This document shows positions 26,124 through 38,701 of a DNA stretch of 64,000 nt, piece after piece. The notes under the pieces are model-generated. The model was not told where the DNA came from. It did no database searches and worked only from the letters and a program-made list of their open reading frames with translations. A program made the position numbers and the translations under genes. Each line of letters opens with the position of its first letter. Position 1 is the stretch's first letter. The stretch comes from Gossypium raimondii (lineage: Eukaryota; Streptophyta; Magnoliopsida; Malvales; Malvaceae). The DNA lies in assembly GCF_025698545.1 (NCBI RefSeq), contig NC_068576.1, positions 53,540,390 through 53,604,389 on the forward strand, written 5' to 3'.

Positions 26124-26767
26124 TCTCCTTCAAAACCAAAAAAATTCCTTCCTTCACACTCTTTAAATGTATAAATTTGTGATCTTTTCGTAGTTGAAGT
26201 TAAAATAATAGTATTTGTTTTGCTTGTTAAAAAAATGAAGCAAAATTACTTGGATTGGACTACACGATTTTAACTATGGAATGTGAGGGTTGAGACTTGA
26301 GAGTGATTTAATTATACAAAAAGAATAAATTAATGGAAAAAGGGTGAGCTTCATCAAGTACAGAGAAAAAGAATGAAACTTTGTTCTTTTTTATATCTTA
26401 GAAGCTGAAAACACAACCTTTTTTTCTCAGTTCATGAGATAGTCCTTAATTATATCATTAAGAAATCAGGGTCGGCTCATTTTAAGGATGGTGACAGACC
26501 TCCATCCACCCATTCCTTCTTCTATTGTTGAAGTCAACATAGAAATCTAGAAAAGCGTTAAGCATTCCAACAGTTTTATTATTATAAACTTTAAGTAAAT
26601 GTGAAACTCAAGATTTCAATATCTATATTCGCATTTTTCTTATTTGTTTGAACAACTCCCATAGGTAATGAAATAAGCTAAAAATATTATATTTTTTTAA
26701 AGAAAAAGAATTACAATATTGAATTTTGGTACTAACAAAAATACCCCTTACATTGAGCTGTTGCCCA

Positions 26768-26773
<6 letters not shown>

Positions 26774-26807
<34 letters not shown>
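26774..26807. repeat. (AT)n microsatellite
   Basis: An uninterrupted AT dinucleotide run of about 17 units. Confidence 0.9.
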
Positions 26808-26808
<1 letters not shown>

Positions 26809-26969
26809 TACTTTTATACGTAAAATATATGTATGCATATCACATTGCATGTTAAATAAAAGATATATACCCTTTAGTTCAATAGCTGATCTAATGAAGC
26901 AAATAAAGAAACGAGGCACTTGAAGCAAAAATGGTGAAGTTGGCAGTAAAAGTATATGGTTGTGTTATT

Positions 26970-27420
26970 CATTTAGATTTGAGATTTGTTTGAAATTTGA
27001 GAGAATTTGGGTAAAAAAAATTAGGCCCATTTAAAATATGGGTTGAGTTCGGGCTTGAACATTCAAGCCTGAGTCAAACCCGACTCGGTTTTAAGTTTAT
27101 AATATTTTATATTATGTTATTTTTATATATTATATATTTCATAACACATTAAAAAAATAAGCATATACTAAATATATAATTCCATTCTAATGTAAACATT
27201 AAAATAATGTTAAGATGATTTTAATTCCAATAAATAAAAAATATATAAAATTATTTAATATTAAAATAAAATAAATATTTTAAAAAAAATAAAAAATAAT
27301 ATGAGTGGGCTGAAAATAAGTTTTGGTTAATCTTTTGTAAATATTGGCCGATTTAGACAAAATTTTAGGTCTATATTTTTTATTGGACCGAGCTTAACAA
27401 GTATAAAATATGTTAATATT
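26970..27420 (+). repeat. diverged dispersed repeat, copy 2
   Basis: Same orientation and order of blocks as 1390-1832. It is followed by 'ctcggcccgagcacctcta' near 27453-27472, which may be its true 3' end. Probably an old MITE-like element; no target duplication was identified. Confidence 0.5.
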
Positions 27421-28662
27421 ACGCTTAAACTTAACCCGAACTCAGTTCGACTCGGCCCGAGCACCTCTACTCTAAAGAAAAGGAATTGATAGTTTTTAAT
27501 GTAGAGCTTTTTAGAAAAGTTGATTGTTAATGGATATAGTTGATTGTGTTCTTATATTCTGCTTTTACAATTTTGTTTGTATTCGATGTCTGATTTTTTA
27601 AATCAAATTCAAATATATTTATTTGTATAAATGAGCCAGGTAAAAACCCAAAAGCCAATAAACGAATGAAATTTAATTGGAAAAGGAATAAGGCTAAACT
27701 ATACCTACATCACTCAATTATTAGAAAATTTATATTTTGATTATTTAACTTTAAAATGTTACAAAAAGGTTATTGAATTATTTAAAATTTTTTATTTAAG
27801 TCATTGGGTTATTAAAATGGCTATTGTATGGCATTATCTATTTGCACTACTTACACCACACCAATCAAAAGCTCTTATTATTCTTCTCTTCTACAATTCA
27901 GTTTTTCTTTCATGAAAATAACTTCAAATGTTACGAATCTGCAAACCAAAATTTAAATATATTTCTTCTCTGATCTTTGACACTAACGATCAGCTTGATT
28001 TGAATCTAAAGAATGTTTTTCTACTGGTCAATAGGTATTGATTCTTGTATCAATCGTCAAATTGTTGCTTAAAGCTTGCGAGCTAGATTTCAAAAAAAAA
28101 ATCTTAACAATCCTGTGACATAAATAAAAACTTTCGAAAAGTTTAATGATTTAAATAAAAACTTTTTTTATAATTTTTTAAATTGAGTGATTAAAATATA
28201 AACTTATAACTTCTAAAAACCGTTTAGAAAAAAGCAAAAAAAAACTGAAAGGTTGGAGCTTTTAGTAATCCAAAAATAATAAGAATACCTAAGAAATTAA
28301 GACAAACCTTCCAAAATATATTTTAAGACAAAACTGCAAAATGGTAACTGTAAGAATCGCACCAAACATTACCTGACAACAAATCCCCTAAAATGGAAAA
28401 TAAAACAAAAATCTCCAATCGATTTGGTTTCACCAGCATCATCGTCACCATTAATTCATCATCGTCATCTATCCATCTCCTGCATTCCTCAGAACCCTAA
28501 CTCTCCGAATTCCCTAAACTAACCATACTAATAAAACCCGTAAATCCCCTGTTTGCTTTCATGGTATAAAAAAAAGTTTAAGAATCATTTGAAATCTACT
28601 TGTTTTTGTTTATATTAAAATTATTATACTTTTTTGGGAGAGAGAGAGAGAGGTTACCGAAG

Positions 28663-30753
28663 ATGGCTTCAACGAGTCCAACGAACCGATCCTCATCGGA
28701 TGACATCATCGATGTGACGCCGCTTCTCTCATCAACAAGCAACGCGTCACGGGACGAGTCCAACCCGCGTCGATCCGTTCGTCGCCAGAGCCTTCGTGAA
28801 GCGGCTCGGTTCCTGCGCCGAGCCAGCAGCCGAAGAATGATGCGTGAACCGTCCGTGCTGGTTCGAGAAACCGCCGCCGAGCAGCTCGAGGAGCGCCAGA
28901 GCGATTGGGCGTATTCGAAGCCCGTCGTGGTCCTCGACATTATCTGGAATTTCGCGTTCGTCGTGGTATCGGTTGGGGTTTTGCTCTCGAGCTGGGAAGA
29001 GAGGCCTGATACGCCGTTGAGGCTGTGGATAATAGGGTACGCTTTCCAGTGCTTGTTGCATATGGTTTGCGTTTGTGTGGAGTACAGGCGGCGGAGGAGG
29101 CAGCAGAGCATGGAGTACAGACCATTTAATGCCGGAGAGGAAGGGATTCTCAGCCCGGGATCAAGGGTGGATTCGGAGCAGTACGTGACATTGGCTCAGC
29201 TGGAAGAGGATAGTGGAAGGTATACTGTTCTTATTGATTCAGACCCATATTTGTATTTGATGGATTTGAGAAGTTAAAATGATTATTCTTTTATTTGTTT
29301 TGAGTGTTCCCTCTTATATGTTAATTGTTAAGTTGAGATGGACATTACTTTCTGCAGTATAAAGTGAAATTATGGTTTCAGTAGGAAATGCGTTTAATGT
29401 GGGTTGGGGATTTTCATGTATGTAAAACCTGCCCTGTGCATTTGAAATTTGTTAAATTATGTTCTTGGATATTGTTAGCCTCATCTGTTATAGGGTTTAA
29501 GTTGTGTATGATTTTACTGCAAACTCATTTTAATGGCTAAAATCATTTTAAATTTTGATGTTTTCAGCGGTGTTGCAAAGCATCTAGAATCTACAAATAC
29601 AATGTTGTCATTCATCTGGTGGATCGTCGGATTCTACTGGGTATCTATAGGTGGCCAAGCATTAGCACGCACCTCGCCTCAACTTTATTGGTTAGTTGGT
29701 GTTGTTCTTCCATCCGCATTTTTGGGTCTTTGAAGGTTTTCCCCTATAACCGGACCCTAATGTAATGCTATTTTTCTGCAGGCTTTGTATAATTTTTCTC
29801 GGTTTTGATGTCTTCTTTGTTGTTTTCTGCGTTGCACTGGCATGCATCATTGGTATTGCTGTCTGCTGCTGTCTTCCATGTATTATTGCAATCCTATATG
29901 CTGTGGCAGATCAGGTAACTGTCTCATCTTCCTGCTTGCAAGATTATCATCACTGCACATGCACCATTGGTTGTTTGTGTGCTTTTGATGCTTGATTTTT
30001 GTGCTTGAATATATATAGTTCTGTTAATGGAGGTAACGTGCTTTGCAAATTTAGTTAGTATGGATTCTTGTGCTGTTTTGTGAACTTTTAACTTCCTACA
30101 TGGATCTGGTTCAACTCAGGTAATTGGTTTAGTTACAGTGGACTAAATAATTGTTTGTTTCTAGAAAGTTTATACAATATCAAGGCGGCTTTTGTGTGAT
30201 ACACATATTGGATGTTTAAACTTTTTTCTGCTTTTTGATGCACTTTTCTTTTACTTGCTTCGTATGACCTCTTGGATCAGGAGGGAGCTTCCAAGGAAGA
30301 CATCGAGCAGTTATCAAAATTCAAGTTCCGTAAAATCGACAATGATGGGAAATCTGCTGTTAATGTCCAAGAACCTGTTGGGGGAATAATGACTGAATGT
30401 GGAACCGATTCCCCCAGGGAACATGTGCTTTCCCCGGATGATGCAGTGAGCTGAAATCTTTTGTTTTTTGTTTTTATTCTGTTTATTTCCTTTCTCCTTC
30501 CTCTATGATTTGCCCCTTGGAAATTATAAGATAATTCATTCATTTTGTTGTTGTGCAATATGTCGATTCTTGGGTTAATTTGTAGGAATGTTGCATTTGC
30601 CTTTCGGCTTACGATGACGGAGTTGAGCTACGGGAACTTCCTTGCGGTCACCATTTTCATTGTGCCTGTGTAGATAAGTGGCTACGCATCAATGCTACCT
30701 GTCCACTCTGCAAATACAACATTTTAAAGAGTAGTAGCCACGAGGAAGTGTAG
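28663..30753 (+). CDS. membrane-anchored RING-H2 E3 ubiquitin ligase (At1g12760/At4g11680-like)
   Basis: Five exons (28663-29219, 29568-29690, 29782-29914, 30281-30445, 30586-30753) give 381 residues. The Arg/Ser-rich cytosolic N-part ([21 protein letters not shown]) is followed by two membrane segments around residues 87-140, a third in [15 protein letters not shown], and a long hydrophobic Cys-rich segment from [12 protein letters not shown] to ILYAVADQ. The C-terminal C3H2C3 RING finger runs from [11 protein letters not shown] through LPCGHHFH to CPLC (about residues 328-368), where E2 enzymes bind. The ATG at 28663 is chosen over an upstream in-frame ATG at 28600 because family members start MASTSP-like and the region before it is a GA-rich leader. 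Plant relatives of this layout are uncharacterised or membrane quality-control ligases. It looks intact. Confidence 0.92.
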
Positions 30754-31086
30754 TAAGAAGGGAAACAAATATTTAGGGTCACATCTGCAACGTCTGATTG
30801 CGATTTTAGCTCGACAGAATATATGCACAGCATTCAATATTGGCCTTTGTGGTGGTCTTATCATAGTGCTGGTGATAATCATGATGTGCTTGTTTTAGCT
30901 CTGGCCTTCATGGAGTTTTGTGTATATTCAATGTTTTACATTTTCCCGGGGCGTCTATATGCACTGACTGAGTTGAAGTACTCGTTTCTTTCTCCACTTT
31001 TATTCCATCATTTGATAATAATATGTCATGTCTACTCTTGTTTAAGGCTTTTTCTCTGCATTCTGAATTGATTTGGGTTGTTCTGA

Positions 31087-31089
<3 letters not shown>

Positions 31090-31121
<32 letters not shown>
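31090..31121. repeat. (AT)n microsatellite
   Basis: An AT dinucleotide run of about 16 units downstream of the RING gene. Confidence 0.9.
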
Positions 31122-31123
<2 letters not shown>

Positions 31124-31384
31124 CTTTTAGTGTCATGAGCAAACTGAAACCACAAATTGAGTGAAGTTAAAAATTCAATAATTTTATATTTGATTTTTAA
31201 AATAAATTGCTTGAACTACATTAAAGTAGAAGTTTTCCACTGAAAATTATATACTTAATATATACAAGTGTGTTTAAAAATAATTACGATATTAAGATAG
31301 AAATCATGATGTTGTAATAAATATATATGCAGATGATGAAGGTAATAAATTGTGCATATTAAAATAATAAGTATAAAAAACATT

Positions 31385-31550
31385 AAAATGATGTTTTGAT
31401 TAAGTGGTAAATTTAAGATTTTATTAATCTAATTGGTGTGGGTTTATTAAAATAAAAGCGTTTGAAAATTATTAAAATGAAGCTTTGGTTGAGTGCTAAT
31501 TTAAGATTTTATTAATCTAATTGGCGTGAATTCAAATTCACTATACACAT
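31385..31550 (+). repeat. two tandem copies of a short repeat
   Basis: A block 'tttaagattttattaatctaattgg' occurs in the same order and orientation near 31412-31436 and 31500-31524. Each is preceded by a 'ttgattaagtg'/'ttggttgagtg' word resembling an A-box, and the second copy is followed by a GAATTCAAATTC word. It resembles a tRNA-derived short element inserted or duplicated twice. Confidence 0.5.
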
Positions 31551-33033
31551 ATTTTTATTTAATGATTTATAACACCAACTCCGTGAAGTACTTAAATAAT
31601 AGTATTGATATTAAAATGGATTGATTAAATTTCAAAGTTAATACATAAAATTTTGATTTGATCCAAATTTCATAAATTATTAGCATAATTAATGATATAA
31701 CATCATTTTATTATATATTGCTAAAAAATAATTTATTTATCCAATATTAAAATAAATTGATATATTTATTTCTTAAAATGTGTACGATTGAATCATGGCA
31801 ACATGAGAAATGACCGGAGTGACACTTGCGGATGATCCTTCGCTCTTATCCTCGACTCAAATGAAGAATGAATCAACTCTTAAGCATTCTAGCCTCCCTA
31901 TTGTCCTCAACATTCTCCTTTGCATCCTCAATTTCCTTGTTCACTTACTTCCTTCGGCTCTTCGCCCTACAGGTAGACCAGCCTTTTATAGCACCACCGC
32001 ACTGTCCCTCTTGTCTCTTCCCTTATTGATTCTCTCACCAAGAAATCAAAAATCAAAGTTTCATGCATACATTTAAATGACAATCAAAGTTTCATGTGTA
32101 TAATTACATCAAATTAAAGTTTATGTATCAATTTACACATTAAATCAAATTTAATGTATAATTTTAAGATTTATCCCAAAAATTTAATAAGCTTTCATTT
32201 GATACTGATTTATATATTTCTATAGATCTGTTTTCTCTTTTACCTACATAAATATAATATAATATCCCTAAAACATGTGTATATAATATATGAATTGGAA
32301 GAGAAGACAATAAAAGAAACAGAGTGATGCATAATTTTTTTTATGTGAATTACAATAACATAATAAAGTCTGAACAACTAACGCGACTAACATAGCTCAA
32401 ACCCAGATCACACCTCAAGCAATGAACACCCTTAACCATCAAACAATCACATGAGGTTCAATAATGCATAAAATTTTCGTTAACGAGGCTTCTTTTTATG
32501 AAATTAAATTTAATGAAAGTGACTTAATACTATGATCCCCTTATTCTTGTTAGGTTGGTCCTTCAATTAAATGAATAATTTCTTTCTTCAGCTCACATTT
32601 TTAATAATTTAATTTAATATTTTTACCTCTCAATTTTATTATTTAATTTTTATTCTCTAAACAAAGTCCTTAACTTCAGATTTTTTGACCTGCTCGGGAT
32701 GTTCATTAAGTTTGTAAAGTTAAAATTGAAAAAAGTATAAATTAATAAAATTAAACTCAATTCAGTTGATCTGAATTTTAACAATTCAACAACAATAACT
32801 ATGTAAATAAAAATTCAAATGCCAGGCCATGCATGCTCATTTTGAGTGGGAATGTGTTATCTAAAAGTGATGAAAGTGTCGGAAAGGGGAATCTTCTTTT
32901 TGCTTCTTCCATTTCGAATTGAATCACGGGGTTGGTTTCATTTCTACGTTAATATTTTTTTCGGTCAACTTTTTACGCTTTTAATTTCAAAATTAGTCTT
33001 TAAAAATTAGAAATCCAACAACTAAATATAATT

Positions 33034-35396
33034 TGTCGAAACCGCTTTTTTGAAAACAAAAATTTTAGTTGTCGACTTTAAAAACAAAACTGGAGTCGCC
33101 ACCGATCCTTTATTAAGCTGTGATCGGCCCACCTTAAAAATAATTTTGGTCTGCGAAATTTGAGAAAACAGTTCGAGTCGATTCATACGAGGAAGGATTA
33201 GCACCCTCGTAACGCCCAAAATTGGTACCAAATTGATTTTTTTTAATGTCTTGGTGTCGAAAATTTGAAAAGATTTTAAAAGAAAACTTTTTATTTCATG
33301 AATGAATCAAGATAATAAGACATTCTTATTTCAAAGAAATAAAACACCACACCCAGTGAGTTAGGGCACAATGTTCTTAAATCTTCAAAATACCCGAATA
33401 TTGCCTTTTTTTTTGAAAATTCTTATTTCGAGAAGTCAAAATATCAGGACCAGTAATTTAGGACCCAACATTTTGAATCCCCGAGAATAAGCTTCATTTG
33501 AAATTTGTGAATTTATTGCAAAACAAATACTTGGCTTTCTAAATTCATCGAAAAATAATCGCGATCCAGTAAGTTAGGACACGATCTTTCACGAGAATCA
33601 TGAATGCCAAAAATTTTGGAATTTATAAAATAGGATGATTTAAATACTTTGAGAAAATCAAAATATATATTTTTAAAAGGGAGGCTAAAAAGGGTTAAGG
33701 TATAACATGAAACGGATACCTAATTTCAAACATATATGAATAAATATTTACAAATATATATACAAGTAGGTATAATATACAAATAAATTTACAAATATGT
33801 ACGCATATATATCTAACACACATATACAAGAATACATGTAAAAAGAAGGAATGGAATAAATCAAATAAACAATATAAAAAACATGTATTGAAAAGAAAAT
33901 AAAAGTATAAAAATATGCACATATATATATTTACAGAAATATAAAAAAAGTATACGTGAAACATGGAAATATATGTATAATATACAAGATAATAGAACAT
34001 GTGAAATAATAATAAAAATTTTATAATGGTTTTTAAAGTGGGAACATGAGTATATTGAAAAAATACCCATGTTATAAAGCATGTATGCATATATATAGAA
34101 ATTAGGAAGTAAAAATATAAGAAATATAATGCCAACGTAAATTACAGAAACATATGTACATAACTATGCGTTTGTGAAAATGAAATAATAATAGTCATAA
34201 TAATATTGATAATAACAATAAATAAAAATAAAATAAAATAATGTAGCATAATTATGATAAAACGAAAAAAGATTAAATTGAGTTAAAAACAAAGGAATGG
34301 GGCGAATTTAGAATAACATTTAAAAAAAGATCAATTTGAACGCGCGAGCAACAATGGGGGACTAAAAAGGAAATTATTCCTTCCTCCCAAAACGTTGCGC
34401 AGCTGAGGGCCGAATTGAAACGCGGATCAAATACGCGGCCTAATTTTTAAAATAAGTAGAAAGGACTTAATTGGAACGCATTGCAGAAGAGAGGGGCCAA
34501 TTGCGCAATTAAACCTTTAAAGCCAAACGCGTGGATCCTTCCCTTCTAGTCGGGTCACCGCGCGGGTTCTACTAGGGCAAAACTGCGCCGTTTTGAACGT
34601 TATTTAAAACAAAATTTTTGCCCTTCAAAATCATTTGAAACCGAATGAAAGAAAAATAAAATAAAATAAAATAATGGCAATGTTTCTTTGGTGCTCTGCT
34701 AGGGTTTTATCCCTAGCGTCCTCACGCCACCCCTCGCCCCACGCCGGCGCTCCGATCGCGACGGATACGACGACAGTCCGGCGTCTTTCGACGAAAGAGG
34801 TAAGATCCCTCCTCTTCTTTGCTATTTTACGAAATAATAATGAAAAAAATAACGTCTGCAAAAAATGGACACTGCGAAATCAAAAAAAAAACAAAACAAA
34901 ACAAAAAATCACCTTTGAAGAAACAAGTTTTTATTTCTGTATTTCTCTGTGCTTTTCGTACTTTTTTTGCGTATTCTCTCCGTATCATTTACAGATTCAA
35001 AGAGGCTTTTTATAGCCTAAGGAAAAAAAGAAATAAACGAAAAAATGCTACTGCTAGCTGTTTTTTCTCCTTTGGACTCCTTGAGTCCGTTTTTGCAGGC
35101 GTTTGTGGAGAGTTTGGCGCGCAAGGAGTGGTCGTCTCCGAGTCCTGTGGCATCTGGACTCCTGCCAGAGGCGTCGGGGCTGATGGGGCTTGCGGCACTG
35201 AGGCAAGGAGGCTGCTAGGGTTTCAGCAAATTAATTTTTACTGGGCTAGGGTTTGCAAATCGATTATTGGGCCTCTATTGGGCCACTTATTTGTTTGAGT
35301 TTTAAGTTTGGGCCGTGCAAAACCTTGGCCTGTTCATTGTATTTTTTTTTCTGTTTTGGTTTATTATATGGGCCCGGGCATTATTGGGCTTGTACA
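33034..35396 (+). mobile_element. solo LTR, family not assigned
   Basis: The ends are TGTCGAAACC and GGGCTTGTACA, with the 5-base target duplication taatt at 33029-33033 and 35397-35401. Length is 2,363 bases. The start contains the plant repeat signature GGAGTCGCCACCGATC and a 'gaggaaggattagcaccctcgtaacg' block (about 33189-33214). It has no pol or gag coding. The right third is unusually GC-rich for this window. It is a fossil. Confidence 0.8.
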
Positions 35397-35401
35397 TAAT
35401 T

Positions 35402-36009
35402 AATTAATATCTTTCATGAATTACACACAATTTTAATTGATATAATAGCATATTTATTCTTCAATATTTACCTATTTTAGCAATTTAATTTTAATTCTAA
35501 AAAGTTAAACAAATTCGACCTCATCATTTACATAAATGTTGCATAATAAATTTATTAAATTAAGATCAAAATAATAGAACGTATAGATAAAAAAAATATT
35601 AATACCATAACTAATTATTCTTAATTGTCTATTTTTAAATATTTTTAAAATTAATGAAGATTAAATTATGAAAGAAACAGATTTGATTAAATTTGAAATT
35701 GATAAGGGCTGGACAGATCTTTTACCTAATTATTTGAGCATTTGGTAGAAATATTCTACCTTTCCTTTTCGTTGGCAAACAATGGTCGTTGAGGCGGCGT
35801 CGTTTGATTCATATGTAAATGGCTTTTTACACTCTTACAACATCGCGCTCCTCGATTCAAGGAATATGGGGGAGTCTTCGCATTCCAGAAGCAACCAGAA
35901 CAAATGCATCTTCGCTCCCCACGAAATCCTCGAAGAACGCTCCCTTAAGACCACGTTCTTCCTCCATCCTCGTCATCTCATCAACACCGTCCATTCCAAT
36001 GCTTCATAA
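35402..36009. other. intergenic
   Basis: Short spacer, AT-rich at first; from about 35750 it probably holds the 3' UTR of the heat shock factor gene (minus strand). Nothing else is seen. Confidence 0.5.
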
Positions 36010-37035
36010 TTAAATAGCATTATGTGTCGTTTGATCATTTACCAAGCTCCAACTACCACGATTCTTGATCATCACTTTCCCCATCCACGGCTCTTCTTTC
36101 ATCTTAGACGCAGGCTCAGTATCCTGCTGCCGTACTTGAAAACTATTCTGCATCTCGTCCTCACCTTCTTTCCTTAAGCGCTTCACCCCAATGGAAACTC
36201 CGAACAACTTAGGTGTCACATCCTCCTCCTCAGCCACCTCCTTCGAACCACTGTCCTCCGTACTTCTCGCCGAATCCCTCGCTGACAAAAGATCCAACGC
36301 CTTCCCTTCGGCCAAAATTGAATGACTCTCCAACTGACCGGAAGCATGGTTCGTCATCAAAGTTAATATATTGTTACACAATCCCTTCAACTGAGTCAAC
36401 TCTTGGCTCAGCTGCATGTTTTCTCTTCTAAGCCTCTCGTTCTCCTCTAAAAGCTCCGGCGTTGTAGTGCAGCTCGTCATCCGATGCAAAATGGTGGCTA
36501 CAGGAGGCGAGTGTGACGAAATCACCTGCTCATCACCCGAATTAGTGGGGGATACTTCACAAGGAACAACTGCTACGGTCACCGTCGCCGGAGTAGCTGC
36601 AGGAGGAGATATTTTACGGCGATGTATGTCTCGGAGAAGTTCCTTCTCGCCTCTTCGAAAACAAGCGTTAGCGAACTCCCACCGATCCGGCACTATCTTT
36701 CTAAATCCCTAAAATAATAGTAATATTGTAATTAAAAACTCATCTAATTTCTCTAATAGGCTAATTATATTTGCTACTGCCTTATTTTTAGCATTTACAT
36801 ATGTGTTGAGTTGGCGTACGAAGCTAGAGAAGTTGTTATGTTTGAAGTATCTAGGGAGCAAATCGCGGGCGAATTCGGCGGGATGCCAAACGATGAAAGC
36901 TGATCCGTCTTCGTTCCACGAAATCAAGTCATCGACAGAGGGATCATCGACGAGCTGATAGGTTTTGGCAAGGAACGGAGTTGGTAAAGATCGTTGCGAG
37001 TCAGCGGCGGCACTGGCTGTGGATCCGCAGGCCAT
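36010..37035 (-). CDS. heat shock transcription factor, class B2
   Basis: Two exons (37035-36799 and 36708-36010, 90-base intron) give 311 residues. The intron sits inside the DNA-binding domain, as in nearly all plant HSFs. The DNA-binding domain covers about residues 17-110 ([51 protein letters not shown]). An HR-A/B coiled coil without the class A insertion follows ([20 protein letters not shown]). Near the end is the class B repressor core in [11 protein letters not shown], overlapping the basic nuclear signal KRLRKE. No AHA activation motif is seen. It should therefore act as a repressor or co-regulator of heat and defence genes in the nucleus. Heat shock elements lie upstream. Confidence 0.95.
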
Positions 37036-37570
37036 GCGGTTCAGTCCTAGATCCGAATCCTAAACAACCAGAACTCTCCAGATAAAAGAGGGATACCTCT
37101 GCCGTGCCTTTAGCTCTCTGAACTCGTTGATTATATTAAACTCTAATCGGGTAAAATAATAATGTACGTTCGTTAGCCGAGAAAGTTACTAGAAGATCAA
37201 ATAAATAAATGAAGAAAAAAATATTTAGTTAAGTCGGCGAAATTCAGATTCAAAGAAACAAAAACAATTTCAAATGTGATCATTTTTATCTAATTAATTA
37301 CGTCTCTTTCGTCGATCATTGAGAAATACATTAAAAAGAAATATCAAAATGTTGAAATCTAACAGGGAGAAGAAAAAGTGGATATAAGAAAACTAAAATA
37401 AATATTCATACCTGGAAAATTTTTCCCACCAACCAAACAAAAAGCAAGAAACACGGCTCATGCAGTGACCGTTGAATCAAAAGTTTTCAAATTTCAAGTT
37501 TCAAACACCTTAACAGAGTTGAAAGCCGGGACGTTAAGAGTGGAGGTTGGGAGGTTAGGTTTCATCATAT

Positions 37571-37583
37571 TTCTAGAAGGTTC
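37571..37583. promoter_or_regulatory. heat shock element (three perfect pentamers)
   Basis: TTCTAGAAGGTTC is a perfect TTCnnGAAnnTTC array, 536 bases upstream of the HSFB2 ATG. HSFs bind this, so it suggests control by other HSFs or feedback. If transcription starts near the TATA-like site around 37705-37715, this element lies in the 5' UTR. Confidence 0.6.
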
Positions 37584-37741
37584 TTCTGGGTGGAGTAAGT
37601 GAAAAGAGAAGAAAATAGAGAAATTAGAAATTGTGAGTTGGAGAAAGGGGAAAATTGTACTGTAAGAAAGAAAGGAAAGGAAGGTGCCAGAAGAAGGGCG
37701 TACTATTTATTATACGTTACGATGTATAGGATCTCTTTTCA

Positions 37742-37754
37742 GAAGCTTCTCTTT
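37742..37754. promoter_or_regulatory. second heat shock element, near-perfect
   Basis: TTCAGAAGCTTCT holds a perfect GAAnnTTC pair with a third half-site one base out of register. It lies upstream, relative to the minus-strand HSFB2 gene, of a TATA-like TATAATAAATA at about 37702-37712. Confidence 0.45.
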
Positions 37755-38701
37755 CATTTTTGGATAATATAATTCTGTGGTAAAGTGATTAAAATTTTTA
37801 AAGGTTTTAAGGATTTGCTTATTTATTACAGCGTGACCGCAGGTTGTGTTTACAAAGTAGCCTCTGTTTTAACGGATGATGAGGGATTTTTGAGTGGAAT
37901 GAATGGGAAGTTGGCGATATGATTGGATAACCTGGTGGAGATTAAGGGGTTTGCAATTAAGCCACGTGGAGGACGTGATGTAACAGTTGTTTAGTGACAA
38001 TCAGCCATTGTTTAAGGTCAATAGCTTTCAAAGGAAATTAGGATTGCGACAGAGTGGGAGCAACTGAAATTTGTCTTCGAGTATAATTTTATCTAAATTT
38101 ATTTTTATTTTAATTTAATTTAAATACAAATTTATTTTTTAAAGAGAAAAGTTGGTCTAAATATTAAATTTAAAATTTATTAAACTTAATATTTAGAATT
38201 CAGTAAGTGTTTATTTCTAATGAAGAATAATGCTAAGAGAAATAATCATCAACTTTAAAAATATAGATCATAAAATGAACTTAAAAATCAACTTAATTTA
38301 CTCGATTTCTATTCATTCCATAATATTTGATTTTTTTTCAAAAAATATATATAATCCGACCTTTTGATATCCCAAAAAAAAACCTCTGCCCAAAAAAATA
38401 TAAAGCCAAGGGCCCATCCGAAAACTGGGTTTATTTATTTAATTTTGTGAAGAAACTGGGTTTTCTTTTCTTACAGTGAACTTTGGAGTTACTTTTAAGA
38501 CTATGAGACCTGAACCCAAAGGTCAGGAAAATCGAACCACCTAAGAAACCAAGAATCAGTCATATAATATAAGTCCCCATGTTTTATATATGAAGACCAA
38601 TTTTGTAGGAGAATAATATATACATACAAACGAGATTATGCAGTTTATTTATTTAAACACTGAAACAATTACTTGCAGAAGGAAGCAACCACACAGCAAA
38701 T

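Larger units (their letters stand above)
26124..28662. other. intergenic between divergent genes
   Basis: This is the shared upstream region of the rhomboid gene (minus) and the RING gene (plus). It contains an (AT)n microsatellite at about 26774-26807 and the second copy of the dispersed repeat at about 26970-27420. The last 250 bases, CT- and CAT-rich, look like the RING gene's 5' leader. Confidence 0.6.
30754..33033. other. intergenic
   Basis: RING gene 3' UTR, then an (AT)n microsatellite (about 31090-31121) and a locally duplicated repeat at 31385-31550. The rest is AT-rich and no gene is supported. Confidence 0.55.
37036..38701. other. HSFB2 5' region and intergenic
   Basis: The heat shock factor's leader and promoter fill the part up to about 37.8 kb. 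The rest is AT-rich with nothing recognised; 38580-38700 is probably the 3' UTR of the CASP-like gene. Confidence 0.5.

Noticed and set aside
28600-28662. Upstream in-frame ATG of the RING gene
   Set aside because: It adds a hydrophobic and GA-repeat-encoded stretch not found in the family; the ATG at 28663 fits better.
31810-32076. 88-codon plus-strand ORF with a hydrophobic stretch
   Set aside because: No start context, neighbours or recognised family; chance ORF most likely.
33695-34135. 146-codon minus-strand ORF rich in Phe, Tyr and Ile
   Set aside because: It is an artefact of AT-rich simple sequence (TATATG-type repeats) inside the solo LTR, with no protein-like composition.
34674-35298. 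Plus-strand ORFs in the GC-rich part of the solo LTR
   Set aside because: They lie within a non-coding LTR and match no protein family I know.
35782-36013. Overlapping plus-strand ORFs after the third solo LTR
   Set aside because: They lie antisense in the probable 3' UTR of the heat shock factor gene and show no family features.
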